From NCBI RefSeq assembly GCF_027172205.1, contig NC_070614.1, positions 33,036,001 to 33,100,000 of the forward strand: a DNA stretch of 64,000 nucleotides. Reading direction: 5' to 3'. This DNA is from Podarcis raffonei. Lineage: Eukaryota > Chordata > Lepidosauria > Squamata > Lacertidae. The notes beneath the pieces are model-generated. The model saw only the letters and a program-made list of their open reading frames with translations, did no database searches and was not told the DNA's origin. Numbering within the stretch: position 1 is the stretch's first letter; each line of letters begins with the position of its first letter. This document shows, piece after piece, positions 12,400 through 25,218 of the stretch. The translations under genes and the position numbers were made by a program.

Positions 12400-13320
12400 C
12401 AAAGAAGTACGACAAGGCTGTATATTGTCTCCCTGCTTATTTACCTTATATGCAGAATTCATCATGCGAAAGGCTGGGCTGGATGAATCCCAAGCTGGAA
12501 TTAAGATTGCCGGAAGAAATATCAACAACCTCAGATATGCAGATGACACAACCTTGATGGCAGAAAGTGAGGAGGAATTAAAGAACCTTTTAATGAGGGT
12601 GAAAGAGGAGAGTGCAAAATATGGTCTGAAGCTCAACATCAAAAAAACGAAGATCATGGCCACTGGGCCCATCACCTCCTGGCAAATAGAAGGGGAAGAA
12701 GTGGAGACAGTGAGAGATTTTACTTTCTTGGGCTCCATGATCACCGCAGATGGTGACAGCAGTCACGAAATTAAAAGACGCCTGCTTCTTGGGAGAAAAG
12801 CAATGAGAAACCTAGACAGCATCTTAAAAAGCAGAGACATCACCTTGCCGACAAAGGTCCGTAAAGTTAAAGCTATAAAATACTGGTTTTCTCAGTAGTG
12901 ATGTATGGAAGTGAGAGCTGGACCATAAAGAAGGCTGATCACCGAAGAATTGATGCTTTTGAATTATGGTGCTGGGAGACGCATGAGAGTCCCATGGACT
13001 GCAAGAAGATCAAACCTATCTATTCTTAAGGAAATCAGCCCTGAGTGCTCACTGGAAGGACAGATCGTGAAGCTGAGGTGCCAATACTTTGGCCACCTCA
13101 TGAGAAGAGAAGACTCTCTGGAAAAGACCCTGATGTTGGGAAAGATTGATGGCACAAGGAGAAGGGGACGACAGAGGACGAGATGGTTGGACAGTGTTCT
13201 CGAAGCTACCAACATGAGTTTGACCAAACTGCGGGAGACAGTGGAAGACAGGAGTGCCTGGCATGCTCTGGTCCATGGGGTCACGAAGAGTCGGACAAGA
13301 CTAAACGACTAAACAACAAA
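12400..13320 (+). mobile_element. Bov-B (RTE) LINE, 5'-truncated
   Basis: A 921-bp 3' end of a Bov-B LINE. The reverse-transcriptase core is readable (KEVRQGCILSPCLFTLYAEF, RNINNLRYADDTTLMAESEE with the YADD box, [20 protein letters not shown]), then the family C-terminus [12 protein letters not shown], broken by small frame changes. It is flanked by a perfect 10-bp target-site duplication, CACTGCTCAG (12390-12399 and 13321-13330). The empty site is preserved in copy 1 at 1195-1204. Confidence 0.93.
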
Positions 13321-13695
13321 CACTGCTCAGCTCATAATTGACAGAGGTTTTGTTGTATGTTGAAGGAGAACATACATTCTGAACCCTAGGCCCAACTGAG
13401 GGCATGTAGGAGTGGTTGGATGCAGAGATACTAAAGAAGTATTTCAAAAACAGCAGAATGGCCATTTCTAGTGCTTTATTAAGAAGGTGTAGACATAGAG
13501 CAAAGCAGCCTGCCAATTCTCCTAGGCTTTGTGGACACAGGATGGACACTGCAGCATGGAGATGGCTTGTCCCTGCCCAAGCAAATATGAACATATTCTT
13601 TATACACAAAACAGCATACCAGGCCCATCTATTCTCTTTCCCCTGTCCCACAACACCCATGATCCCTGGAGGGGAAAAGAGACCATTTCAGTATA

Positions 13696-13999
13696 AAGAG
13701 TCAGGGCTTTTTCGGCTGTGGCTCCGATCTGGTGGAAGGCTCTGTCACAAGAGACTAGGGCCCTGCGGGACTTGACATCTTTCCGCAGGGCCTGCAACAC
13801 AGAGCTGTTCCACCAGGCCTTTGGCCAGGGCACAGCCTCACCCCCTCCTTTGGCAATCCTCACAGAACTCTAGCCCAATGGTTGTCATTAATCTGATTTG
13901 AATTGATTTTATAATGAAATGATTTTAGAATGTTGTATCATTTTAATGTTGTTAGCCGCTCTGAGCCCGGCTTCGGCTGGGGAGGGCGGGATATAAATA

Positions 14000-14037
<38 letters not shown>
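13696..14037 (+). mobile_element. L2/CR1-clade LINE 3' end in copy 2 of the shared block
   Basis: A 340-bp LINE tail (GAGCTGTTCCACCAGGCCTT, then GGGCGGGATATAAATAA and a (TTA)n array) absent from copy 1, where TATAATTGCAG is continuous. Its clean presence or absence dates it after the two blocks became alike. Confidence 0.75.
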
Positions 14038-14039
<2 letters not shown>

Positions 14040-14155
14040 TGCAGAATCCTTTTCCGCTTACACACCAACATGGAAGAAGGAGTGGAATCTGGTGGCCTTT
14101 TCCTTTCTTAAAGGAGCCACAGTTGTTGCATGGTCACCTGTCTGGTAACTTCCAA

Positions 14156-14242
14156 GACATAGTAAAACATGGTATGCGAACCCTCATTACATTCTAATAT
14201 AATTTCCTCATTCAGTGAGTGCATATCCATATCTGGAAATGG
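14156..14242 (-). pseudogene. V2R exon 6 relic, second copy
   Basis: The counterpart of the 1689-1775 relic in the V2R-2 3' flank, with the same boundaries and only a few base changes. It reads as the same PFPDMD...[12 protein letters not shown] fragment on the minus strand. It shows that the relic was already present when the two 3' flanks were made alike. Confidence 0.72.
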
Positions 14243-14866
14243 AGTTGTATTTTAAGTTCTTGAAAGTTGTGTAAGGCATTTAAAATCAAAGGGATCAAAG
14301 TTTTGGTTTGGCAGCATTCAAAATGTCTCTTGGTACATCTGCCTTTCTTGCTCTAAGGCCTACCCACTCTGTGCACCTGTTCAATGTCAGGGAGAACGAT
14401 GGGGGCAGGTCTATCTTCAAACTGTCAGAACAACTTAAAATAAAAGCAATAATTTCTCCTCTCTCTTTTTCAGGAATCCTGCATAATTTACACATCCCCT
14501 TTTATTTCTATCTGATTAATCTGTGATATGTTCAATTGTCGTTTTGAGTGCTTGCAGCTCCATTTGGATATTTAAGCTGGTGTTAATCGCTTGGTTAAAA
14601 AACATTAAACATTGGTAGAATTAAAACTATATATATAGAAATGATTGAAAACATAAAACAGTTATAATAAAAGCAGCACTGCACCCGCCCTTTCATTACA
14701 AGCATTCAGTTTCCAAAAGCCCGTTGGAACAAGTGAGTCTTCACTTCCCAGTGGCAGGACAACAAGGTGGGAGCCAGTCTAACCTCTCTAGGAGCAAGTT
14801 CCCAAGGGCCTCCCCTGAATATCTCAGAAATACGGTCTTAAAATAAAAAGATGAACATACAGTCTT

Positions 14867-17800
14867 TCATTTTCTCCCTCTTATTAGCTGGTCCCTGTTG
14901 TTCAGTTCAGGCCTCAGCGCAATGATATAGCATTTTGGGAAAAAGATGCAACCCAGTAATCCAGCACTAGAAGACAGGATGGAGAAGATCTCCACAGCCA
15001 CCATGTATTTTCCTTTGGTGCTCAGGTAAGTTGGAACAAAGGATAACCAAACAGTGCAAAACACCAACATGCTGAAAGTGATGAATTTGGCTTCGTTGAA
15101 ACTGTCTGGTAACTTCCTAGCCAGGAAAGCAACAATGAAGCTGACAATGGCCAGGAAGCCCATATAGCCCAAGACACAGTAAAACATGGTAGCCGAACCC
15201 TCATTACATTCCAGGATGATTTCCCCATCCAATGACTGCATGTCCACATCTGGGAATGGAGGAGAAACAAATAGCCAAACTGTGCAAATCCCAACTTGAA
15301 TAGAGGAGCAGGAAAGGACAATTGAATTTGCTAGTCCTTTCCCAATCCATTTTCTCATCCTGGATCCTGGTTTGGTTGCCATGAATGCCAGAACCACAGT
15401 GATGGTTTTTGCTAAAACGCTGGAAAGGGCCACAGAAAACACAATGCCAAAAATTGTCTGTCGGAGAAGGCAGGTCACCATTCCAGGCTGTCCAATGAAA
15501 AGCAAAGAACAAAGGAAGCAAAGGAGGAGGGAGATGAGGAGGGTGTAAGTGAGGGTCTGATTGTTGGCTTTGACAATGGGAGTCTTGTTGTGCTTCCTAA
15601 AAGTCCCAAGTATTAAAATTGTGATCAAAGAGAAAGAAATAATCAAGATAGCTAAGATGATCCCTAAAGATTCTTTGTAAGTGAGATAGTTTGGGACCCT
15701 TGGAATACACCCAGTTTGGTCCTTGTTGGGATACTGATCTTCAGGGCAATTGACACAGGTGTCCATGTCTGGGGGGGAAAGGAAGCAATGCTATAAGTAT
15801 TTCAAGATTTATCAAACATTTATCAAAAAGAATTAAGTTTTCCACAGAGTGAAATTACTTTTTTTTCACATTTTGTAATTATTTGACGAACTCCAAGGTA
15901 GTCCATTAATTGCAAAGTGTGCATCATTTTGTTTAATCTTGTTCCACAATTGTCATGTGGATTATAGTGAAGTGGCACTTTACATAGCTAAGAGTCCCTG
16001 TCCCCCCCATGCACCAGGAATTTCCTGTTTACTATATCATTTTAAGGCATATCTTCATAAAGCAACCTTTCACAAATGCCATTGTTTCTCAGTCCTTAAT
16101 GTATGTGTCACTATCACAGTCTGAATCCAAGTGACTGGAAAATTATTATGGGCATATGTAAGAATGAGAATCTACAGTTTAAACTTAACAAAAAAAAATC
16201 AGAGACTGGGTCTTTTGGATGCAAAATACATTTTTAAAAAGTGTTTTTTTAAAAAAAATAATTTTTATCTCCAGCCATCTCTTTAAAGGCTTGATGGATA
16301 TAACTCAGGCTAATAGAAACTTCTTCATTTTTCTAGATTCTTGAGGCCCACCAACTGTCTTAAGGAAACACCAACCAGAGGAAACAGTGGTTGAGAACAC
16401 AATATGGCTCAGAGATGAAGGAAATGACTTATCAAGCATGATGAGCTATAAAAAGAACTAACGAAAGCAAATGTATTTGGAAGAAATGCAATTTTGCTGT
16501 TATTTTAAAACAAACAAACAAACAAACAAACAAACAAACAAACAAACAGAGTCATATATCCCATGAGGCCATGGGTTGGGAAGGCTGCAGCAAGGGAAAA
16601 TAGCTCCTTGACACAACTTAGTCTAACCTCAGTTTAGAGAGGAATGTGAGGCATATACACAGTTACACAGTTCTCGATTCAGCCGAGAAGGAGAACCAAT
16701 GAAAAGCAGGTGTGCCCACAGCCTACACAGATTGCACAAACCATCCTTGGTTAAATTTTGCTAAATTGTATGTATAGCTTTTAATTAATTTTGCTCCTGT
16801 TGACTGCCAGAGTCAGGTGTGTTGTGTGCTTGCCTATGTTTTGGATGGAGTACCTGTTGCTTCAATCACCCCCCCCCTTTCTCTCATGAATATGACCATA
16901 ATGATGGATACATGTCCTGGTTATATTGAGATGGTATTCTTGCAATATACTCTTGTTGGGGCTGCCTTACACACATTCAAAAATATAGAAGCTAGTGCCT
17001 TGGCCAGAAATTGTTATTGGGAGAATATGTCTGTTCTCTTAAGACAGCTTCACTGTCTTTGGCCATTTCCAGGGCCAAATTCAAAAAACTGGGTGATGAA
17101 TTTCAACGTCTTTAACACTGTAGGGACATATTATCAAAATGACCACATAATTCCACATGAATTGATCCATGCCTTAAATTCTGCCAGAGAGGATTTTGAC
17201 TTTTCAGATATGATTGGGTTAGATCCATGTGAATGATCTTTTTTGACGGGTGTGAAAATTCCTTCCAAGGGAGACCTGTCTTGCTGCCTCTTGGCACTTT
17301 TAAAGGATCTTTTAAGTCTTTTATAAAATTTTACTCCCACTCTTAAATTGTACATTGAAACTGCTTTGTGGTTTACTAACTTAAAAATTGTAGTTTAAAC
17401 ATACAGTATATGTTCAAGAGATACAAATAATCCAAAGAAACATCCAACAATCTCCAATGTTACTTTCTAGAAATTTGGCAATATCTTTGTTCTTTATGAC
17501 ACCTACCCTTCTGGTCAGAGATCATCCCTTCCGAGCATGGAGCGCAATCATAGCAGCAGAATAACTCTCCTTCCCTCTTTTTTCGGCTGTTGCCAGGATA
17601 GCAGTGATCGTTGCACACAGAAACAGGCAGCACCTACATGGAAATATGCAGGTTAGATAGTTAATAGGATGCAGGAGGAATCCACTGAAAATAAATTCGC
17701 CAGTAAATTTCCTTCTGCCACCCATTCAGCCCCACATGGGGTCACAGACTGTAAATATAAGCCTGGCTCTAAGAGATTAGATCTTCTTTTCTTCCAAACA

Positions 17801-20800
17801 ACAACAGCTGAAACATTTTTAAGTAAGCAGGGGTATTCTGATAAACAACAGACAAATAGAGTTCAAGGAAAATCACCTTTATTTCATAACTTAAGTTATG
17901 GTCCCCAGTCCAGGCAAAATATGCAGCTCAGTCCAGGCTTATATAGCCTGTAGTCACTCTCCCTCCTCCCTCACAGAGAAGACATGGGAATTTCTTATTG
18001 GTCAAAAGACAAGCCATATATGATGTGGAAAGCCCCATTTGGTCAAAAATGAGCCGTCTATGATGTAGGAGCAATTAAAACAACCGTTCTGATATGATTT
18101 ATGACATGAGATGCACATGCTACAAGTATACAATGCCAGTTTCTCGCATGGCTTCCATCATTCCTTTTTAGATCATTTGCCAAGATTCTCGCCTGTTCAA
18201 CTGGTCAGGTGGGCTTAGTTCACTCACAGTTTCTAGCCTGGGTCTGCATAACCTTTGCATGAACTTTTTACCTTAAAGTGAACTGTAAGCTACATCAGAG
18301 GGAATGTTCTTAGTTTTACATCCTTTTGTTTTATAGGCTTGGGGATCATTTGCACTCAAATTGGTGGTTCAAAATAAATTCTGGTTGACACCTCCTACAT
18401 TTTCACAAAATAAAAAGATGTTCTGTGGTATTTTATCAGAAAAAAGCTGGAAAGCAATAAGATATTTCAAAAAGGATAAAAAATTGGCTTATATGATCAA
18501 ACAACAATACAAGAAGTGTATTATTGGGGAGGCAGGGTTTCCTAGCTCCTTGTTTTAAATATGAATTTAAAGATGAATCTGTGAGGTAAAAGATCTACTG
18601 CATGCTTCATCAGGCCTATGGTTCAATACTAATATAGTAGAGAAGTTTGACTTTGTAAAGCTGCAGTTTGAAAAACTATGGAGAAGGAATTATGATTTTT
18701 TAAAAAAAGTTTTTAAAATGCCAACCAATATCATTCAGCAGCTGAAAATCATTGAGAAAGATGGGTTGCTAAAAATAAACTTACATAGTCAAACATGTGC
18801 AGCTAGGTCTCACCTGGTTAAAGCTCTGATGCCAGACAATCTGGTCATCATAAATGGTTAACTTGTTGCCTGGAGGAGCCTGAGGATCCAGTTTTCCAAC
18901 TTTAATTCTAGCCAATGAACCATTGGGGAAAATCACCCAGTTTGTAATATCAAAACCAGCAACTAATTCTCCATTGTCATTAAAGTGCACAGTATCTCCA
19001 ACACTGTTGTTGAAGAAGATACTCCTTAGAAAGCGATGAACCTAGATTGAAAGGGAATATGAACAGAGGGTAATCTAAATCTTGAAATTATTTTGTGTTT
19101 CACAGTGTATAGTCACCATATGCGGTGTCTATAATTTTACATTTCCATCCATTTGTTTTCATGGGCATTTGCAGAAATAAAGGAGAAAATGTTAAAATGT
19201 ATTGAGCAGTAATTACCAGCCATGGTTGCATATTCTGAAATCGTTGTTCTTCTCCTTCAGACATTCTTCTATGTTTAGAACTGAATTTGTATATTGCATG
19301 TAAAGCATGTGCCACAGCATAGACAGCATTGTAGACATTGTAGCTGTGGCCAGTCATCTTCATTTCAAACAAAATCCCTGAAATGCTGTCTAGCTTTTCT
19401 TCCCCAGTGCAGGTTTCGCTCTCCTTTTCCTCCTGCCCCTTAGACATTTTTAATGAACAGCTGAATGCCTGTTCCCAGAAGTCCTGGATGAAACCATCTC
19501 CTTTGGCCCAGGCAGGTCTTATCATCTGAATGAACTTTTGGAATCCTAAAGGCTGTTTTGAATGAACTGTGAATGATATGGAACCATGGAAGGTTTGAAT
19601 ATCCCAGATCTTCTGAACAGAGAGTGATGCAAAATCCCAGTGGGATGTAATAATCCATACTTTCCCCAGAGGTGGCCATGCCAAGAAGGGTGCTAGAAAC
19701 AGCAATATCCTCAGAACCTGGAAGGATGGAGGTTCTCCATATACAAAGATTACATTGGCTTTTTTCTCAGTTACAGTTACATAAGTTTTCCATTGCTCTA
19801 AAATCAAGTTTATCAACTCTTCCACATAGCTCCTTTTTGGCAGTCTTACTATGAAGGCATAACAGATGTCATTTTGGGAAAGAAGTGGCACCATGGTCTG
19901 TAAAAACCTGTCCCCTTTGTCATCATCCACAGCACCAACACCAACCCATGTCCATCCAAAATGTTGAAGTAATAGCACAACTCCAATGTGTTGGTGGGAT
20001 TCATTTGGGACCATCTGATACAAAAATGGGAATAGCATTTTGGAAACTTGTAGTGGCAAGAATGACCCATAAGTAAGCTGAAATAAAATGTATATGCATT
20101 CTTCAGAGAATTTAGAGGAGAATGCAAAATCTTAGAAACACTGGATAGGTGGGGTTTGTGTGTGTGTGTCCTGTAACCATGAATTATAATTATTATTGTT
20201 AAATTTTTATTTATTAAATTTGTATACAGCCCTTCATGTGTAGATCCCAGGGCAGTTCACACACAAAAAAAATACGAGATAAAAATGACAAAATACATGA
20301 TAAAAACAATTTAAAAAAACAAATCAAGTACAACATACATCATGCTAAATAAAATCCTATCTTATTTTATTATTATTATGTATTTAATTCATTTAAAATA
20401 AGAAGTCATTACATAAAACAGCACACTTAGAAGAAGAAATAACCAATAATCTGAAGACAATGAAATGACTGTTGTTTCTATTAAGCATTTATCCTGACTT
20501 ACTTGAACAAGGCTACACAGTAGTTAGACTATGTCCATTATTTATTGACCATTTCTTCTGACTTGTTAGCAGGGACGTTATAATAGAATGAGCATTCATT
20601 CCAATCTCATCCTGATTTGCTTAGGGGATGGTTTACATGTCATCCATGTAAATGATTTATATGTTCATCCCACACTTTACAATGACTTTCCCATTACTTT
20701 ACTAACTGCAAAAAGTTCTGTTGTGGTAGTGCAACGGACTCCACTTTAATTGGGCAAATTTAGTCACAGAATGACAGCTGTGGCAGTGTGGCATAGCATA

Positions 20801-23800
20801 AGATGGGGCTATGGCATAATGGCTGCCACATTTAAAAAAGCATTAAAAGTGACAGAACTACAAAATGGTGCAGACACGCAATGTTGGGTGATGTTAGAAG
20901 AACCAGCAGCACAATGACTCTTCTTAGTACATTCCCCCCTCCCCCATACACAGTCCCACACTTCATCCTCTTGAGAGACAGGTTTCAAGCTTTGGTTCAT
21001 GGGATCTTGAAACGACATGAGTCCTTCACTTCCAAATTTTGTTTCTTTTTTGCAGACCATTTGCAATTCCCACAGACCCAGCAGATTTCTATAAAGGTAA
21101 AGGTAAAGGATCCCTGGACAGTTAAGTCCAGTGTAGGGTGACTATGGGGTTGCAGTGCTCATCTCGCTTTCAGGCCAAAGGAGCCGGCATTTGTTCACAG
21201 ACAGCTTTCCAGGTCATGTGGCAAGCATGACTAAACCACTTTTGGAGCAATGGAACACCGAGACAGAAACCAGAGCGCATGGAAAAACCATTTACGTTCC
21301 CGCCACAGTGGTACCTATTTATCTACTTGCACTGCTGTGCTTTCGAACTGTTAGGTTGGCAGGAGCTGGGACAGAGTAACAGGAGCTCACTCTGTCATGG
21401 GGATTCGAACCGCCTACCTTCTGATCAGCAAGCCCAAGAGGCTCAGTGGTTTAGACCACAGCAGCACCCACATCCCTATAGATTTCTATACCCTTCCTCT
21501 TTCAGCCAGCCAATGGGAAGCCACATGTGGACACAATGAAGCAAAAACAGTAGTAGGGTGCTACAAAAGCACTTGAGATATTAGGCAGTGTGGCATTTGT
21601 CCACTCATTATGGAGATGTTGTACTGGGGGGGAGAGAGAAAGGGTTAATAGGCGGACGAATAAGAAAGCCCAGGGGCGGAGCTTAACTGTGTTTAAGGCT
21701 CAACACAGGGGTTTTTGGCAGTTAGTTCGGTTGGTTTCTTGTTGGTGGGAGTCAGAGTGAGTTAGAGACAGAGGGGAGACAGAAAGACTGAATTACAGTG
21801 AATTACAGAATTATAGTGATTCAAAGTATTTAAAACTTGTTTGCGTTTACAATAAATTGAAATTTTTGTCAATACGTTACAACCTGACTGAATCTGAATA
21901 TATTACCCAGGAAACCTGGTTGCTGGCAGTGGAAGAGATAAGCTGTGAAAGAGTTTTAGAGCTAATACAAGTATTTGGTCAAGTAGCAGGTTTTAAGCTG
22001 AATAAACAGAAAACGAAAGTACTGGAGAAAAATCTAACAGTTGCTGAAAGAGAGAGGTTTCATAGTGAAACCGGATTAATGGTAGCAAAGAAAGTGAAAT
22101 ACCTGGGGATCAATTTGACATCTAAGAATGTGAACTTATTTAAAGACAATTATGAGAAATGTTGGACAGAAGTTAAGAAAGATTTAGAAATATGTTCAAA
22201 TTTGAGACTTTCCTTGTTAGGCCGAATTGCTGTTATTAAGATGAATGTTTTGCCGAGAATGTTGTTTTTGTTTCAAACATTGCAGATTGTGGATAAAATG
22301 GACTGTTTCAAGAGGTGGCAGAAAGACATATCTAGATTTGTCTGGCAGGGCAAAAAGCCCAGAATAAAATTTAAGATATTAACTGATGCAAAAGAAAGAG
22401 GGGGGTTTGCCCTGCCAGACTTAAAACTGTATTATGAATCAGCGGCTTTTTGCTGGCTGAAAAATTGGCTACTTCTTGAGAACACAGACATTTTGGATCT
22501 GGAAGGGTTTAACAACAGGTTTGGTTGGCATGCATATATATGGTATGACAAGGTAAAAACTCACAAAGGTTTCAAAAACCATATTGTTAGGAAAGCACTA
22601 TATAATGTTTGGATTCGGTATAAAGATCTGTTGGAAAATAAAACCCCTAGGTGGTTGTCACCAATGGAAGCTAAGGAAGTGAAAAAACTTAATATGGAAT
22701 CTAAATGGCCAAAATATTGGGAAATTATAGAACAAGAGGGGGGAAAAGTGAAACTACAGAGTTATGAGAGATTGAAGTCTAAAGTACGAGATTGGCTTCA
22801 TTATTATCAGATAAATGAAGTATTTAAACAAGACAGGAAAATTGGCTTTCAGGTGGAGAGATCAAAATTAGAAACAGAATTGTTAGAACCCAATACTAAG
22901 AATTTGTCAAGAATGTACAACTTGCTGTTGAAATGGAATACACAAGATGAAACGGTTAAATCAGCTATGATTAAATGGGCACAAGACATTGGTCATGACA
23001 TTATGTTTGCTGACTGGGAACAGTTATGGACCACTGGTATAAAGTTTATGGCATGTAATGCCTTAAGAGAGAATATTATGAAAATGATTTATAGGTGGTA
23101 CATGACCCCAGTCAAGCTTGCAAAAATCTATCATTTGCCCAATAATAAATGCTGGAAATGCAATGAAACTGAAGGTACTTTCTACCACCTTTGGTGGACG
23201 TGCCCAAGGATTAAGGTCTTCTGGAAAATGATCTATAATGAAATTAAGAAGGTTCTTAAGTCTACCTTTCATAAGAAACCAGAGGCTTTTCTCCTGGGCA
23301 TGGTGGGCCAATTGGTGTCAAGGAAAGATAGGATGTTCTTTATGTATGCTACAACAGCAGCAAGAGTTCTTTTAGCAAAGTATTGGAAGACACAAGAACT
23401 ACCCACGCTGGAAGAATGGCAGACGAAGGTGATAGACTACATGGGACTGGCTGAGATGACTGGCAGAATCCGTGACCAAGGAAAAGAGACGGTGGAAGAA
23501 GATTGGAAGAAATACAAAGTTTATCTTAAGAACTGTTATAAAATTAATGAGTGCTAAAATGTCATGGGTAATGTAAAAAAACAGAATTACAGCTGTAAAT
23601 GACTGGGTAAGAGAAGAAGGATTAAAGAAAGTGAATTATAAGTTAATTGAAATGAGGGGTTGCTGAAGTAAATTTTAAAATGGGGATGCAGAAAAGGGAG
23701 GCATGGGGAAGTCGGTGAAATAAGGTTTATGAAAAAGAGGTTATGAAATTATACGTGTTTATATGTTTTGTTTGTCTATGTATTGCGAATTGCAATGTGT

Positions 23801-25172
23801 TTAATCTATGTTGGAAAACCAATAAAAATTTATATATATATAAAAAAGGAAGAGATAAGCTGTGGTGGTGCAGGGTCAATAGTCTGTGGAATGACCAGGA
23901 GCCCTGTGCGAACGCCACAAAATTGGCGGTAGCGGTGGGACAAATAAATACACCCGTGGAGGGATAGATTTATACGCTTGTGAAGGGGAAGGTGGATTTG
24001 GGAGTGAGGTTATTTTGGCAGAGGTATTGGACTTGTGGTTGGAGAAAGTGTCTGTGCAGGGCCAGTGTGGAGACCCAGTGTACCACCATTGCAAAATCTC
24101 CATACCCACATGCACATGACTTACCTGTGGAGTCTTGCAAATTGCTGAAATGATGGCAATGTTGGCAGAGATTTCAGAGATGCACCCTCCAATGAGAGCT
24201 ATCAGATTGTTCTGCTTATGACCCCTGAAGTTGGGGACAAACCTATGCTGGGTGGAATGCAGGCTCAGGGTAGCCTTATATGTCATCTTTGCACTATAGT
24301 AGCTATTGAGGATGCGGAATCCCAGAGAGATATTTGATAGGATACTGGGATTCTCATTGATCTCCTTGACAGCAAATGCTAAGGCCAGGATGTGCTGGTA
24401 GTTCTTTGGCACTGAACTGTAAAAGGAGTTTCTGTTGTTTAATGAAGAAGAAGAAGAAGAAGACGACCACCACCACCAAACAGGAGCAGCAATAATGCAT
24501 TTGTACTCATCATTATCATTCACCTGCCCACTTTTAAGATCAATATTTGGTTAAAACCATAGAATATAATAGAATGGAATAGAAGTTACTGAATTAATCT
24601 TCACACTATATCATGTCAAAGCAAATTAAGATGAATTTAGAATAACACATATACATAAGATAGAATGTTATAGCAAGTGTTTTAAAAGAAAGCTAAAAGT
24701 AATGCAGGAAAAAATGTTGAAATAAGTTTATACCCTCAAAATTCAGAATCCCCACAGTGGTTGATTGGAACAGAGAATAAATATATTTTCCTGAGTTTGA
24801 AAACAGTTACAAAAAGACTGGCTAGCCTACAGATCAAGTCACATATTAATTAGTTCCTATTCATAGAAAGCTTAAGTTGCTTTTCACCTACCAAAACTTA
24901 ATTTTGTTTCCTACTATCAACATAAATCTACCATTCAAGAACATTGTTGGGAAGATCTTTCAACGTCACTGCCCCCAAAATACTATATTTTTTCCAGTAA
25001 CATTCATGTTGTTTCAATCAATACATTCCTATCACTGGGAACTCTGTACTAAGATTCAGTCAAATGAGATATATACAATACTATGAAAGCATTTCAAGAA
25101 CACATTTGGGCTCCTGTATTTTAATGCATTTATTACTGTAATTGGTTAAAGTTAAAGAAACTCATATGATTG

Positions 25173-25218
<46 letters not shown>

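Larger units (their letters stand above)
11806..14866. repeat. 3' flank block shared with V2R-1 (copy 2)
   Basis: The partner of 609-2398. It is longer by two insertions, a Bov-B LINE (12400-13320) and an L2-like LINE tail (about 13696-14037). The remainder aligns almost base for base with copy 1. It is the intergenic DNA between the V2R-1 upstream region and the V2R-2 stop codon. Confidence 0.85.

Noticed and set aside
16817-17236. A 139-codon plus-strand open frame in V2R-2 intron 5.
   Set aside because: The underlying DNA resembles an old L2-type LINE and the frame has no recognisable domain.
21857-23557. A 566-codon plus-strand open frame taken as a host gene.
   Set aside because: It carries L1 ORF2 motifs, an A-rich tail and target-site duplications. 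Its first 30 codons are host LTR-type sequence read by chance.
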